A DNA stretch of 64,000 nt, taken from contig NZ_JAFLNH010000004.1 in the NCBI RefSeq assembly GCF_018361265.1, positions 558,001-622,000 on the forward strand. The letters are read 5' to 3'. This document shows positions 19,009 to 28,008 of this stretch, one piece after another; position 1 is the first letter of the stretch; every line of letters starts with the position of its first letter. The stretch comes from Mycobacterium sp. SM1. GTDB taxonomy: Bacteria; Actinomycetota; Actinomycetes; Mycobacteriales; Mycobacteriaceae. The translations under genes were made by a program, and so were the position numbers. The notes beneath the pieces are model-generated. The model was not told the DNA's origin. It worked only from the letters and a program-made list of their open reading frames with translations, and searched no databases.

Positions 19009-19859
19009 TGCAACCGGCCGCCGCGCCGGATCAACTCGGCGATGTGGAGGGGCCCCGCCGGCGGGCCCGCCGGGAACGCGCCGAGCGGCGCGCCGTGCAG
19101 GCCCGCGCCCGGGCGATCGAACACGCCCGCCGCGAGGCCCGGCGCAGGGCCCGCAGCGGCCCCGCCACCGAGCCCAAAGCCGTTCCCCGCGGCGCGGTGC
19201 CCGGCCTGACGATGATGCTGAGCATGGTTGTGCTGGCCGTGGTTGCGGTTGCGCTCGGGGCGATCCTCTACTTCACCCCGGTGATGTCCGCGCGCGGCAT
19301 CGTCGTCACCGGGAATCAAGCGGTCACCCGCGACGAGGTGCTGGACGCGGCGCGGGTGCGCCCGGGCACACCGCTGCTGCAAATCGACACCGGCGAGGTC
19401 GCCGACCGGGTCGCGGCAATCCGCCGGGTAGCCAGCGCGCGAGTGCAGCGGCAGTACCCGTCGACGCTGCGGATCACCATCGTGGAGCGAATCCCATTGG
19501 TGGTAAAGGATTTTCCGGACGGTCCGCACCTTTACGACCGCGACGGGGTCGACTTCGCGACCGCCCCGCCACCACCGTCGCTGCCCTACATCGACGTCGA
19601 TGATCCGGCACCGGCCGATCCGGCGACCAAAGCGGCGTTGGCAGTGCTCACCGCACTGCGTCCGGAAATTGCCGGGCAGGTGGGCCGCATTGCCGCCCCA
19701 TCGGTGGCCGCCATCACCCTGACACTCGTCGACGGGCGCACGGTGATCTGGGGGACCACCGACCGCAACGCGGAAAAGGCCGAAAAGCTCGCAGCGCTAT
19801 TGACTCAACCGGCACACACCTACGACGTGTCCAGTCCGGACCTGCCCACCGTCAAATAG
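19008..19859 (+). CDS. ftsQ: Divisome protein FtsQ
   Basis: 283-residue bitopic membrane protein bridging early and late divisome parts. A long arginine-rich cytoplasmic N-terminus (about 60 residues) is followed by one hydrophobic helix near residues 63-88, then an extracytoplasmic POTRA domain (ARGIVVTGNQAVTRDEVLDA...). ATG 19008 has TCGGAGGGG 10 bases upstream; GTG codons at 18999 and 19005 are alternatives. Last gene before the ftsZ promoter region. Confidence 0.9.
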   Translation: MQPAAAPDQLGDVEGPRRRARRERAERRAVQARARAIEHARREARRRARSGPATEPKAVPRGAVPGLTMMLSMVVLAVVAVALGAILYFTPVMSARGIVVTGNQAVTRDEVLDAARVRPGTPLLQIDTGEVADRVAAIRRVASARVQRQYPSTLRITIVERIPLVVKDFPDGPHLYDRDGVDFATAPPPPSLPYIDVDDPAPADPATKAALAVLTALRPEIAGQVGRIAAPSVAAITLTLVDGRTVIWGTTDRNAEKAEKLAALLTQPAHTYDVSSPDLPTVK

Positions 19860-19948
19860 AAATTGGCCGAAATTCGCCCGCCACGTGTCGGCGCGCCTGC
19901 ACGCCTAGGGCGCGCCATGGCCATACCGTTCTGGTTGCGCAGAACTAC

Positions 19949-19977
19949 TTGACATAACTCTAAGCCTCTGGTTGAGG
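19949..19977 (+). promoter_or_regulatory. Likely ftsZ promoter region
   Basis: A consensus TTGACA occurs at 19949-19954 in the 211-base gap before ftsZ; a weak -10 (around 19972) lies 17 bases on. The sequence around it (CTTGACATAACTCTAAGCCT) resembles the conserved ftsQ-ftsZ gap of other mycobacteria. The gap itself holds no gene. Confidence 0.55.
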
Positions 19978-20070
19978 TTGAGGGTTTGCCAACGATCGTG
20001 AAGGGTTGTTTACGTTTGGCCGACAGACCCGAGTCAAAAACGACGTCAGTCCCACCAGGGAGGAAGACGA

Positions 20071-21213
20071 ATGATGACCCCCCCGCATAACTACCTGGCC
20101 GTCATCAAAGTCGTGGGGATCGGCGGCGGCGGCGTCAACGCCGTCAACCGGATGATCGAGCAAGGCCTCAAGGGCGTGGAGTTCATCGCGATCAACACCG
20201 ATGCGCAGGCGCTGCTGATGAGCGATGCGGACGTCAAGCTCGATGTCGGGCGGGATTCCACCCGGGGACTGGGCGCCGGCGCCGACCCGGAGGTTGGGCG
20301 CAAGGCCGCCGAGGATGCCAAGGACGAGATCGAAGAACTGCTGCGCGGCGCGGACATGGTGTTCGTCACCGCTGGCGAAGGGGGCGGAACCGGCACCGGC
20401 GGGGCGCCGGTGGTGGCCACCATCGCCCGCAAGCTCGGCGCGCTGACCGTGGGCGTGGTCACCCGGCCGTTCTCGTTTGAGGGCAAGCGGCGCAGTCAGC
20501 AGGCCGAAGCCGGCATCGCCGCGCTGCGGGAAAGCTGCGACACCTTGATCGTGATCCCCAATGATCGCCTGCTGCAGATGGGAGATGCCGCGGTCTCTTT
20601 GATGGACGCGTTTCGCAGCGCCGACGAGGTGCTGCTCAACGGTGTGCAGGGCATCACCGATTTGATCACCACCCCGGGTCTGATCAACGTCGACTTCGCC
20701 GACGTCAAGGGCATCATGTCCGGTGCCGGCACCGCGCTGATGGGCATCGGCTCGGCCCGCGGTGAGGGCCGCGCCATCAAAGCTGCCGAGATCGCGATCA
20801 ATTCCCCGCTGCTGGAAGCCTCCATGGAGGGCGCGCAGGGTGTGCTGATGTCGGTCGCCGGCGGCAGCGACCTGGGTTTGTTCGAGATCAACGAGGCGGC
20901 CTCGCTGGTGCAAGAGGCCGCCCACCCGGACGCCAACATCATTTTCGGAACCGTCATCGACGACTCGCTGGGCGACGAGGTGCGCGTCACGGTCATCGCG
21001 GCGGGCTTCGCGGCCAGCGGGCCGGGCCGCACCCCGATCCTCGGTGGTGGTTCGGGCCAGACCATCGCCTCGGGCAGGGCCGGCAAGCTCACCTCGACAT
21101 TGTTCGAGCCCGCCGACGCCGTCAGCGTGCCGCTGCCCACCAACGGCTCGACGCTCAGCATCGGCGGCGAGGACGACGATGACGTCGACGTGCCACCCTT
21201 CATGCGCCGCTAG
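20071..21213 (+). CDS. ftsZ: Cell division GTPase FtsZ
   Basis: 380-residue tubulin homologue forming the Z ring. The GTP loop GGGTGTGGAP lies near residue 109, with an N-terminal GIGGGGVNAVNRM and NTD(A)QAL segment. The extreme C-terminus DDVDVPPFMRR is the acidic tail that binds SepF and FtsW in mycobacteria. ATG follows GGGAGGAAG. Confidence 0.98.
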   Translation: MMTPPHNYLAVIKVVGIGGGGVNAVNRMIEQGLKGVEFIAINTDAQALLMSDADVKLDVGRDSTRGLGAGADPEVGRKAAEDAKDEIEELLRGADMVFVTAGEGGGTGTGGAPVVATIARKLGALTVGVVTRPFSFEGKRRSQQAEAGIAALRESCDTLIVIPNDRLLQMGDAAVSLMDAFRSADEVLLNGVQGITDLITTPGLINVDFADVKGIMSGAGTALMGIGSARGEGRAIKAAEIAINSPLLEASMEGAQGVLMSVAGGSDLGLFEINEAASLVQEAAHPDANIIFGTVIDDSLGDEVRVTVIAAGFAASGPGRTPILGGGSGQTIASGRAGKLTSTLFEPADAVSVPLPTNGSTLSIGGEDDDDVDVPPFMRR

Positions 21214-21218
21214 CCGCG

Positions 21219-21953
21219 GTGGCAACCAGACCGGATACTGGGCCGGTGGGGTATCGCATTCGCCGGGTGACGACCACGCGAGCCGGCGGGGTTTCGGCGC
21301 CGCCGTTTGACACGTTCAACTTGGGCGATCACGTCGGAGACGATCCGGCCGCGGTGGCGGCCAACCGGGCGCGGCTGGCCGCCACCGTGGGCCTGCCTCC
21401 CGCGAGGCTGGTGTGGATGAACCAGGTTCACGGCGATCACGTCGAGGTGGTCGAGGAGCCGCGCAGCGCGGCGCTCGACGCCACCGACGCCCTGGTGACC
21501 CGTGCCCCCCGCCTGGCGCTGGCAGTGGTGTCCGCGGACTGTGTGCCGGTGTTGCTGGCCGACGCCCGCGCCGGTGTGGTGGCGGCCGTGCACGCCGGCC
21601 GGGTGGGCGCGCAGCGGGGTGTGGTGGCCCGCGCCCTGGAGGTGATGCTGGCCGTGGGCGCGCACGTTCGCGATATCTCGGCTTTGCTGGGCCCGGCGGT
21701 CAGCGGGCGCAACTACGAGGTGCCCGCGGCAATGGCTGATGAGGTCGAGGCGGCGCTACCTGGCAGCCGCACCACCACGTCTGTTGGCACGCCCGCGCTG
21801 GATCTGCGCGCCGGAATCGCGCGTCAGCTCGTCGATTTGGGGGTCAGCGCCATCGATATCGACCCCCGCTGCACGGTCGCAGACCCCAGCCTTTTTTCCC
21901 ATCGCCGTGACGCGCTGACCGGTCGGCTGGCGTCGCTGGTGTGGATGGAATGA
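21219..21953 (+). CDS. YfiH family purine nucleoside phosphorylase (formerly polyphenol oxidase)
   Basis: 244 residues; members of this family (LACC1/YfiH) phosphorolyse or deaminate purine nucleosides, and in some bacteria affect peptidoglycan fidelity. VHGDHV, SADCVPVLL and AAVHAGRVGAQRGV carry the zinc-binding His/Cys residues. It starts 6 bases after ftsZ, the same order as Rv2149c. Confidence 0.85.
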   Translation: MATRPDTGPVGYRIRRVTTTRAGGVSAPPFDTFNLGDHVGDDPAAVAANRARLAATVGLPPARLVWMNQVHGDHVEVVEEPRSAALDATDALVTRAPRLALAVVSADCVPVLLADARAGVVAAVHAGRVGAQRGVVARALEVMLAVGAHVRDISALLGPAVSGRNYEVPAAMADEVEAALPGSRTTTSVGTPALDLRAGIARQLVDLGVSAIDIDPRCTVADPSLFSHRRDALTGRLASLVWME

Positions 21954-21960
21954 GCGCGCC

Positions 21961-22722
21961 ATGAGCCCGGCAATCGAGCGTCTAACGCGGGAATCCGAAT
22001 TGTCCCGCGCCCTGGCGTCGGTGCACGCGCGGCTCGCCGCCGCCGCGCAGGCGGCAGGCCGCGCCGTCGACGAGATTGAGCTTTTGCCCGTTACTAAATT
22101 TTTTCCGGCGACCGATGTTGCGATTTTGGTGCGGTTGGGCTGCCACTCGATTGGCGAATCTCGCGAGCAGGAGGCGTGGGCGAAGATCGGTGAGCTCGCC
22201 GCGCTGCTGGGCCCCGAAGCGCAGCAGGTGCGCTGGCATATGGTGGGCCGGATTCAACGCAACAAGGTTCCCCGGCTGGCCCGCTGGGCGCACACCGTGC
22301 ACTCCGTCGATAGCTTGCGCGTGGTGACCGCGCTCGACCGGGCGGTCGGCGCGGCCCTTGCCGACGGCCATCGCAGTGCCCCACTGCGGGTCTACGTCCA
22401 GATCAGCCTCGACGGGGATCCGGCTCGCGGCGGGGTAGACATTTCGCTGCCCCGCGCGGTGGACGCCATCTGCGCCGGGGTGGCGGCGTCGCAGACGCTG
22501 GAATTGGCTGGGCTGATGGGTATTCCGCCGTTGAGCTGGGACCCGGAGAAGGCCTTCGCGCGGCTGCACGCCGAGCACCGCCGGGTGCTCGAGTCGTACC
22601 CGAACGCCGTGGGGCTCTCGGCCGGCATGTCCGATGACTTCGAAATCGCCGTCAAACACGGTTCAACCTGTGTGCGTGTCGGTACCGCGTTATTGGGTCC
22701 GCGACCGCTACGGTCACCGTGA
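21961..22722 (+). CDS. YggS/PLPBP family pyridoxal phosphate homeostasis protein
   Basis: 253-residue alanine-racemase-like TIM barrel without a second domain. The PLP lysine is in LLPVTKFFPA; IGESREQEAWAK and a C-terminal GLSAGMSDDFEIAVKHGSTCVRVGTALLG match the family. It binds PLP and buffers its supply. Eight bases after the yfiH homologue; Rv2148c position. Confidence 0.9.
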   Translation: MSPAIERLTRESELSRALASVHARLAAAAQAAGRAVDEIELLPVTKFFPATDVAILVRLGCHSIGESREQEAWAKIGELAALLGPEAQQVRWHMVGRIQRNKVPRLARWAHTVHSVDSLRVVTALDRAVGAALADGHRSAPLRVYVQISLDGDPARGGVDISLPRAVDAICAGVAASQTLELAGLMGIPPLSWDPEKAFARLHAEHRRVLESYPNAVGLSAGMSDDFEIAVKHGSTCVRVGTALLGPRPLRSP

Positions 22723-22779
22723 GCAGTCACTGTAGTCACACCTTCATCACAGACACCAAACTCCAGAAGGGGTCACGCG

Positions 22780-23412
22780 ATGAGCACACTGCACAAGGTC
22801 AAGGCCTACTTCGGTATGGCTCCGATGGAGGACTACGACGACGAGTACTACGACGACCGCGCTCCCTCGCAACACGGTTACCCGCGTCACCGGTTCGACG
22901 ATGGCTACGGCCGCTACGACGGGCGCGACTACGACGATCCGCGCGGCGAACCGGGCGACTACCCGCCGGGCAGCTATCGTGGCGGCTACGGTGACGAGCA
23001 CCGGTTCCGGCCCCGCGACTTCGGCCGAGCCGAGTTGGCCCGGCCCCGATTCGGCCTGTTGCGCGGGTCTACCCGCGGCGCGCTGGCGATGGATCCCCGC
23101 CGGATGGCGATGATGTTCGACGAGGGCAGCCCGCTGTCGAAGATCACCACGCTGCGCCCGAAGGACTACAGCGAGGCCCGGACCATCGGGGAGCGCTTCC
23201 GGGACGGCACCCCGGTGATCATGGATTTGGTGTCGATGGATAACGCCGACGCCAAACGGCTGGTGGACTTCGCGGCCGGGCTGGCCTTTGCGCTGCGCGG
23301 CTCGTTCGACAAAGTGGCGACCAAGGTGTTTCTGCTGTCACCCGCCGACGTCGACGTATCCCCGGAGGACCGGCGCCGGATCGCCGAAACCGGCTTTTAC
23401 GCCTACCAGTAG
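22780..23412 (+). CDS. sepF: Cell division protein SepF
   Basis: 210 residues; FtsZ anchor. A short N-terminal amphipathic helix (MSTLHKVKAYFGM) precedes an acidic, Tyr/Arg-rich linker and a C-terminal SepF domain (TTLRPKDYSEARTIGERFRDG...). In mycobacteria SepF is essential and binds the FtsZ tail. ATG follows AGAAGGGG. Confidence 0.95.
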   Translation: MSTLHKVKAYFGMAPMEDYDDEYYDDRAPSQHGYPRHRFDDGYGRYDGRDYDDPRGEPGDYPPGSYRGGYGDEHRFRPRDFGRAELARPRFGLLRGSTRGALAMDPRRMAMMFDEGSPLSKITTLRPKDYSEARTIGERFRDGTPVIMDLVSMDNADAKRLVDFAAGLAFALRGSFDKVATKVFLLSPADVDVSPEDRRRIAETGFYAYQ

Positions 23413-23511
23413 TCGCCACCGTGCTAGCAGTGAGCGCCTCGGCGGTAGTGCCCCGCTCTCTTGCGCCGGTAACGAGCGTGCACGTCGGCCACCCGAGTCG
23501 GTAGGCTGGCC

Positions 23512-23535
23512 ATCGTCGCGCTAGGGCGCGGCGAT
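23512..23535 (+). terminator. Hairpin between sepF and yggT
   Basis: 10-bp arms (ATCGTCGCGC and GCGCGGCGAT, one G-T type mismatch) around a 4-base loop, without a T run. Terminator-like or a processing site. Confidence 0.35.
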
Positions 23536-23570
23536 GTCATCAAGCTCACATCGGTAAGGTCAGGCTTCAG

Positions 23571-23861
23571 GTGGCGCTGTTCTTTCAGGTCCTTGGCTTC
23601 GCGCTGTTCATGTTCTGGTTGCTGCTGATCGCGCGGATCGTCGTCGAATTCATCCGATCGTTCAGCCGTGATTGGCGGCCCCGCGGTGCCACCGTGGTCG
23701 TCCTCGAGGCCATCATGTCCATCACCGATCCGCCGGTGAAGCTGCTGCGTCGGCTGATACCGCAGCTCACCATCGGCGCGGTTCGCCTCGACCTCTCCAT
23801 CATGGTGTTGCTGCTGGTGGCGTTCATCGGCATGCAACTGGCTTTTCAGGCCGCGGTTTAG
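23571..23861 (+). CDS. YggT family membrane protein
   Basis: 96 residues with two hydrophobic helices (about 5-25 and 72-92) flanking a conserved FIRSFSRDWRPRG loop and SITDPPVKLLRRLIPQ. YggT proteins lie next to sepF and wag31 in most actinobacteria and are linked to division or osmotic stress. GTG start; Rv2146c position. Confidence 0.88.
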   Translation: MALFFQVLGFALFMFWLLLIARIVVEFIRSFSRDWRPRGATVVVLEAIMSITDPPVKLLRRLIPQLTIGAVRLDLSIMVLLLVAFIGMQLAFQAAV

Positions 23862-23955
23862 GCGGTATGGGGGGCTGGGGCCCCACTCACATGTAAACGT
23901 GGGTTGCCGACAGGGTGGTCCTGGCCGGTAGAGCCACAAGATGTGGGAGGCCCCA

Positions 23956-25039
23956 GTGAAGCGTCAGCGTACGAGTGTTGGGTTGGATGTGCACGCGCGA
24001 TCGGTTGTCGCGTGCGGGTTGGACGCTGAAACCGGAGAGTTATTCGAACGCCGGTTGACGCCAGATCATAGCGAGATCACGGGATGGATTCAGGCTCTGC
24101 CGGGGCCGGTGGCGGTGGCCTATGAGGCCGGCCCGACCGGGTTCGGGTGGGCGCGGTTTTTGCTGGCGGCCGGCATTGACTGCGTGGTGGCTGCGCGTCG
24201 AAGCTGCAGCGCCCGTCGGGGGACCGGATCAAGGCCGACGCCCATGATGCCCGGCATCTGGCGAGGTTGCTGCACTTGAATCAGGTCGCGGCGGTGGCGA
24301 TTCCCAGCATTGAGCAGGAGGCGGCGCGGGATTTGGCGCGGGCGCGTGAGCACTGCCGCGGGGATTTGATGAGCGCGAGGCACCGGCTGTGAAAGCTGCT
24401 GTTGCGCCACGGGATCGTGTACTACAGCGGGGCTGCCTGGACGGCTAAACACGAGCTGTGGCTGCGCGGCCAGCCTTCGACGCGCCCGGTTTACAGTTGG
24501 CCTACGATGCCGCCTTCGATGCGATGCTGGCTTGCGTCGATCGTCGGGATCGGCTGGATCGGGCGATCTCAGCGATGGCCGCCGACTCGATGTTCACCCC
24601 GGTGGTGACCCGGCTGGGATGCCTGCGGGGGGTGTCCACGCTGACCGCGTTCGGGCTGGCCGTCGAGATCGGCGATTGGCGCCGTTTGACCGGCCGCTCG
24701 ATCGGCGCCTACCTGGGGTTGGTGCCCACCGAGCACTCCTCGGGTGCCACCCGCAGCCAGGGCGGGGTCACCAAGACCGGCAACGGCCACGCCCGCCGGC
24801 TGCTGGTCGAGGCAGCCTGGCATCACCGCCCTCGGTACCGGCCCGGAGTCGACTTGCGGCGCCGCTGGGATATCGCCTCGCCGGCCGCTCGGGCCCGGGG
24901 CCAGGCCGCCAACCGGCGGCTGCACGCCCGCTGGGTCGGTTTCGACGAGCGCAAGAAACGCCCGGTGGTCGCCAACGCGGCGATCGCGCGGGAACTGGCC
25001 GGCTGGTGCTGGTCGCTGGCCGTCCTCGACGAGGACTGA
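23956..25039 (+). pseudogene. IS110-family transposase, degenerate
   Basis: DEDD transposase of the IS110 type inserted between yggT and wag31. The N-terminal RNase-H-like start (KRQRTSVGLDVHARSVV) and C-terminal Tnp_IS116/110-like part (GCLRGVSTLTAFGLAVEIGDW, GAYLGLVPTEHSSG) are clear. A frameshift near 24195, an in-frame TGA near 24390 (RL-stop-KLLLR) and another frameshift near 24475 break it. Joining the frames gives one continuous protein of about 360 residues. No inverted repeats were found, as expected for IS110. Confidence 0.88.
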
Positions 25040-25272
25040 ACATCGCATAAACGCCCGGATGACAACCCGCCGGTGTCGGCAAGCGCCTGGCAGCGACCCG
25101 CGTTCCGCCTATGAGCAATCATGTTGCAGCGCAACTGATTATGCTCGACTTTAGACAAGCGGTCCGCTGCGACTCGAAAACCCGTCATTGCGGTAACCAA
25201 CCCGCGTATATCAGAGTTGACCCGCGTCGATTACGACACGCTCGACACCCCCGCGAACTCATCCGGCCAACG

Positions 25273-25308
25273 AAGCGGCGGCCACGGCGACGGTCGTGGC
25301 CGCCGCTT
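25273..25308. terminator. Perfect 14-bp hairpin
   Basis: Arms AAGCGGCGGCCACG and CGTGGCCGCCGCTT with an 8-base loop. Strong enough to act as a bidirectional factor-independent terminator, though no T run follows. It would insulate wag31 from reading through the IS remnant. Confidence 0.5.
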
Positions 25309-25342
25309 CACCCTGCCAACTTGACAAACTTCACCCCATATC

Positions 25343-25412
25343 AGGCGGGGTTAGGCGGGCTTAGGCGGCTTAGGCGGGCTTAGGCGGCTTAGGCGGGCTT
25401 AGGCGGGTTAGG
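25343..25412. repeat. Short tandem array of AGGCGGGCTT units
   Basis: About seven head-to-tail units of 9-10 bases alternating AGGCGGGCTT and AGGCGGCTT over 70 bases. The alternation of long and short units gives a 19-base higher period. Such arrays vary in copy number between strains; no spacers, so not a CRISPR. Confidence 0.85.
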
Positions 25413-25729
25413 TAACCGCCCGGCGCACTCCCGCGCACCGGGCAGCCGAGGCCGCCCCGTTGGCCGATGGTTGCCGGCGTCGTTGCCGGGGAACCTGCCC
25501 CCCGGCGTCGGCTCACGATGGTTTGTCCCGGCCATTTCCGGAATCCCGCTGACGGCATTTGAGGTGCTCTTAAAATATCTTAAAATATGAAATTCCCTCT
25601 TAATTCTCGGGCTAATGGGCAACGGGCGGGTCTGATGTGACAGGATGGGCCACGGTTGCAGTGCAGCTACCGCAACGTCCTACACTTTGCAGACCGGTTT
25701 GACTCTCCAGACTCGAGGGGGCACCCAGA

Positions 25730-26506
25730 ATGCCGCTTACACCAGCAGACGTCCACAATGTGGCGTTCAGTAAGCCGCCGATTGGCAAGCGAGGATACAA
25801 CGAGGATGAGGTCGACGCCTTCCTCGACCTGGTGGAAAGTGAGCTGACCCGGCTTATCGAAGAGAATTCGGATCTTCGCCAGCGGGTCAAGGAGCTGGAT
25901 CAGGAACTGGCCAGCGCCCGCGCGAGTGGCGGTGCCCAGCCCACCGAAGCCATACCGCTCTACGAACCACCGCGGGAAGTGCCCGCCCCCGCCCCCGCCG
26001 CGGAGCTGAGCGAGGAGCAGACCATCAAGGCGGCCAGGGTGCTGAGCCTGGCTCAGGACACCGCCGATCGACTTACCAGCACCGCTAAAGCCGAGTCGGA
26101 GAAGATGCTGGCCGATGCCCGCGCCAATGCCGACCAGATCCTCAGCGAGGCTCGGCGCGAGGCCGAAACGACGGTCTCCGAGGCCCGCCAGCGCGCCGAC
26201 GCGATGCTGGCCGATGCGCAATCCCGATCGGAGGCGCAGCTGCGCCAGGCCCAGGAGAAGGCCGACGCGTTGCAGGCCGACGCCGAGCGCAAGCATTCCG
26301 AGATCATGGGCACCATCAACCAGCAGCGAACGGTCCTTGAAGGCCGCCTCGAGCAACTGCGCACCTTCGAGCGTGAGTACCGTACCCGGCTCAAAACCTA
26401 CCTGGAGTCCCAGCTGGAGGAACTCGGCCAGCGCGGTTCGGCGGCACCGGTCGACTCTAGCGCAGAAAGCGGCGGGTTCAACCAATTCCACCGGGGCAGT
26501 AACTAG
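25730..26506 (+). CDS. wag31: Polar growth protein Wag31 (DivIVA)
   Basis: 258 residues. The N-terminal DivIVA membrane-binding domain (PADVHNVAFSKPPIGKRGY, residues 5-23, then a short coiled coil) is followed by a proline-rich linker and a long Ala/Glu/Arg-rich coiled coil (about 92-235). Wag31 marks the poles and directs mycobacterial tip growth. T72 in a QPTEAIP context corresponds to the PknA-phosphorylated Thr73 of M. tuberculosis. Confidence 0.97.
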   Translation: MPLTPADVHNVAFSKPPIGKRGYNEDEVDAFLDLVESELTRLIEENSDLRQRVKELDQELASARASGGAQPTEAIPLYEPPREVPAPAPAAELSEEQTIKAARVLSLAQDTADRLTSTAKAESEKMLADARANADQILSEARREAETTVSEARQRADAMLADAQSRSEAQLRQAQEKADALQADAERKHSEIMGTINQQRTVLEGRLEQLRTFEREYRTRLKTYLESQLEELGQRGSAAPVDSSAESGGFNQFHRGSN

Positions 26507-26602
26507 CCGGGCAGGGGACGAGTCGAGTAGGGCCCGGGTCCGTCACACAGAAAGCCACCGAGCAATTCTGGCGGTCCCGCCGGTGTGGCTGAAGGGTTAC
26601 CG

Positions 26603-26938
26603 ATGCTGATTATCGCGTTGGTGTTAGCGCTGATAGGCCTGGCCGCGCTGGTGTTCGCGGTCGTCACCAGCAACGAGTTGGTGGCATGGGTCTGCATCGT
26701 TGCGAGCGCCCTGGGGGTGGTGCTGCTGATCATCGACGCGCTGCAGGAACGCCGGGGCCGGGACAGCCGCGGGAACGCCGGGCGGCCGGTGGACGCTACG
26801 TCGCCGGTTGGCCAAGACACGGCACACGCCTCCGGGGCGGGCGCGAGCGCCACCGACACGGCCATAGACGCCGATACCGTCGACACCGGCACCGATGAGA
26901 CGCCGGCACGAAAACCGGGTGCCGTCGCCGACGAGTGA
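26603..26938 (+). CDS. Small membrane protein, Rv2144c homologue
   Basis: 111 residues; two hydrophobic helices (about 2-21 and 26-47) and a polar, acidic Ala/Thr/Asp-rich tail. ATG 26603 chosen because the conserved sequence starts at MLIIALVLALIGL; a GTG lies 18 bases earlier. Conserved directly after wag31 in mycobacteria; function unknown. Confidence 0.8.
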   Translation: MLIIALVLALIGLAALVFAVVTSNELVAWVCIVASALGVVLLIIDALQERRGRDSRGNAGRPVDATSPVGQDTAHASGAGASATDTAIDADTVDTGTDETPARKPGAVADE

Positions 26939-26989
26939 TTGATTGCTGCGTTACCGCGGGCCCCGTCGAATACCCCGTCTAGCCGTCGT

Positions 26990-27673
26990 CTAGCCGTCCC
27001 CCGTTGGTGTGGCCAAAAGCTCGCGGACCTCCTCATCGGTGACCTGATGAAAGTCCGCGTAGACCTGCCCCACCGCCTCGAATGCCGGAGGCATGGTGGC
27101 GCACACGACATCATCGGCTTCTTGCGCGAGCAGTTCACAGCCCGCGGGCGGCCCCACCGGGACGGCGACGACGATCGAGTGCGGATCCGCGGTTCGCACC
27201 GCGCGCACGGCCACCAGCATGCTGGCGCCAGTGGCGATTCCGTCGTCGACGAGGATCACGGTCTTGCCGGCCGGATCGGTGAGCGGCCGGCCACCGCGGT
27301 ATGCCCGCTCGCGCCGGCTCAGCTCCGCCGTCTCCCGATCGATCACCGCATGCAACTGTTCCTCGCTGATCCGCAGGCTGGACACCACGTTGTCATTGAT
27401 CACCACCCCGCCGCCGCTGGCCAGCGCGCCCATCGCGAGCTCGCTCCACTGCGGCACACCCAGCTTGCGAACCAAAAACACATCTAGCGGCGCATGAAGT
27501 GCGCGAGCAACCTCCCAGGCGACGGGCACACCGCCGCGGGCCAGCCCCCACACGAGCAGCCCCTCCGTACCGCGGTAGGGCGCCAGTTCGTGGGCCAGCA
27601 CCCGGCCGGCGTCGTGGCGGTCGCGGAAGGTGCGGGCCGCGGTGCCCCGGAGAAAGCCACCCGATCGGTTCAT
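26990..27673 (-). CDS. Phosphoribosyltransferase-family protein, Rv2143 homologue
   Basis: 227 residues; type I PRTase fold with the PRPP-binding loop ILVDDGIATGAS near residues 127-138. The start ATG (27673) gives MNRSGGFLRG; the longer reading frame upstream runs toward the tRNA gene and is not needed. Substrate base unknown; such proteins are often fused to or mistaken for dienelactone-hydrolase partners. Confidence 0.85.
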   Translation of the reverse strand: MNRSGGFLRGTAARTFRDRHDAGRVLAHELAPYRGTEGLLVWGLARGGVPVAWEVARALHAPLDVFLVRKLGVPQWSELAMGALASGGGVVINDNVVSSLRISEEQLHAVIDRETAELSRRERAYRGGRPLTDPAGKTVILVDDGIATGASMLVAVRAVRTADPHSIVVAVPVGPPAGCELLAQEADDVVCATMPPAFEAVGQVYADFHQVTDEEVRELLATPTGDG

Positions 27674-27776
27674 TGGTGCCACCTCGCTACTGGCTATCCC
27701 AAGCCTACGACCGCAGGTGGGCCCCGGCTTGGCGGCGCTGCCCGCGCCGAGCACCGCCATCCCGGCCGGCACCGGG

Positions 27777-27862
27777 TGTCCGAGGGGGGACTTGAACCCC
27801 CACGCCCACTAATAGGGCACTAGCACCTCAAGCTAGCGCGTCTGCCATTCCGCCACTCGGAC
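27777..27862 (-). tRNA. tRNA-Leu(GAG)
   Basis: 86-nt class II tRNA on the minus strand. The acceptor stem GTCCGAG pairs with CTCGGAC, the anticodon arm CTAGC-TTGAGGT-GCTAG gives anticodon GAG (codons CUC/CUU), there is a long variable arm, and the T arm contains GTTCAAG. CCA is not encoded. It lies between the Rv2143 and Rv2141c homologues as in M. tuberculosis. Confidence 0.95.
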
Positions 27863-27950
27863 AACTCAACCAGGGGCTGGCAGCTAAGGCTATCGGATTG
27901 GCCGGCGCGGACCCAAACACCATGCACGCCTTCCCCACGGCCTTCCCAAT

Positions 27951-28008
27951 GGTAGGAAAGGGGCCCAAGGGTAGGAAAGGGGCCCAAGGGGCCCAATGGT
28001 AGGAAAGG
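27951..28008. repeat. Tandem 19-bp repeat over the start of the M20 peptidase gene
   Basis: GGTAGGAAAGGGGCCCAAG occurs twice head to tail (27951-27969, 27970-27988), and its first part again at 27998-28008. Each copy carries an AGGAAAGG ribosome-site-like core, so the repeat multiplies potential Shine-Dalgarno sites. Confidence 0.8.

Larger units (their letters stand above)
25040..25729. other. 690-base region between the IS110 remnant and wag31
   Basis: No convincing gene. It holds a 14-bp perfect hairpin at 25273-25308, a GGCGGGCTTA-type tandem array at 25343-25412, and an unusually A+T-rich patch at 25568-25605 ahead of wag31 that may be part of its promoter region. Confidence 0.5.

Noticed and set aside
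25343..25412. CRISPR array
   Set aside because: Repeat units are 9-10 bases with no spacers and there are no cas genes.
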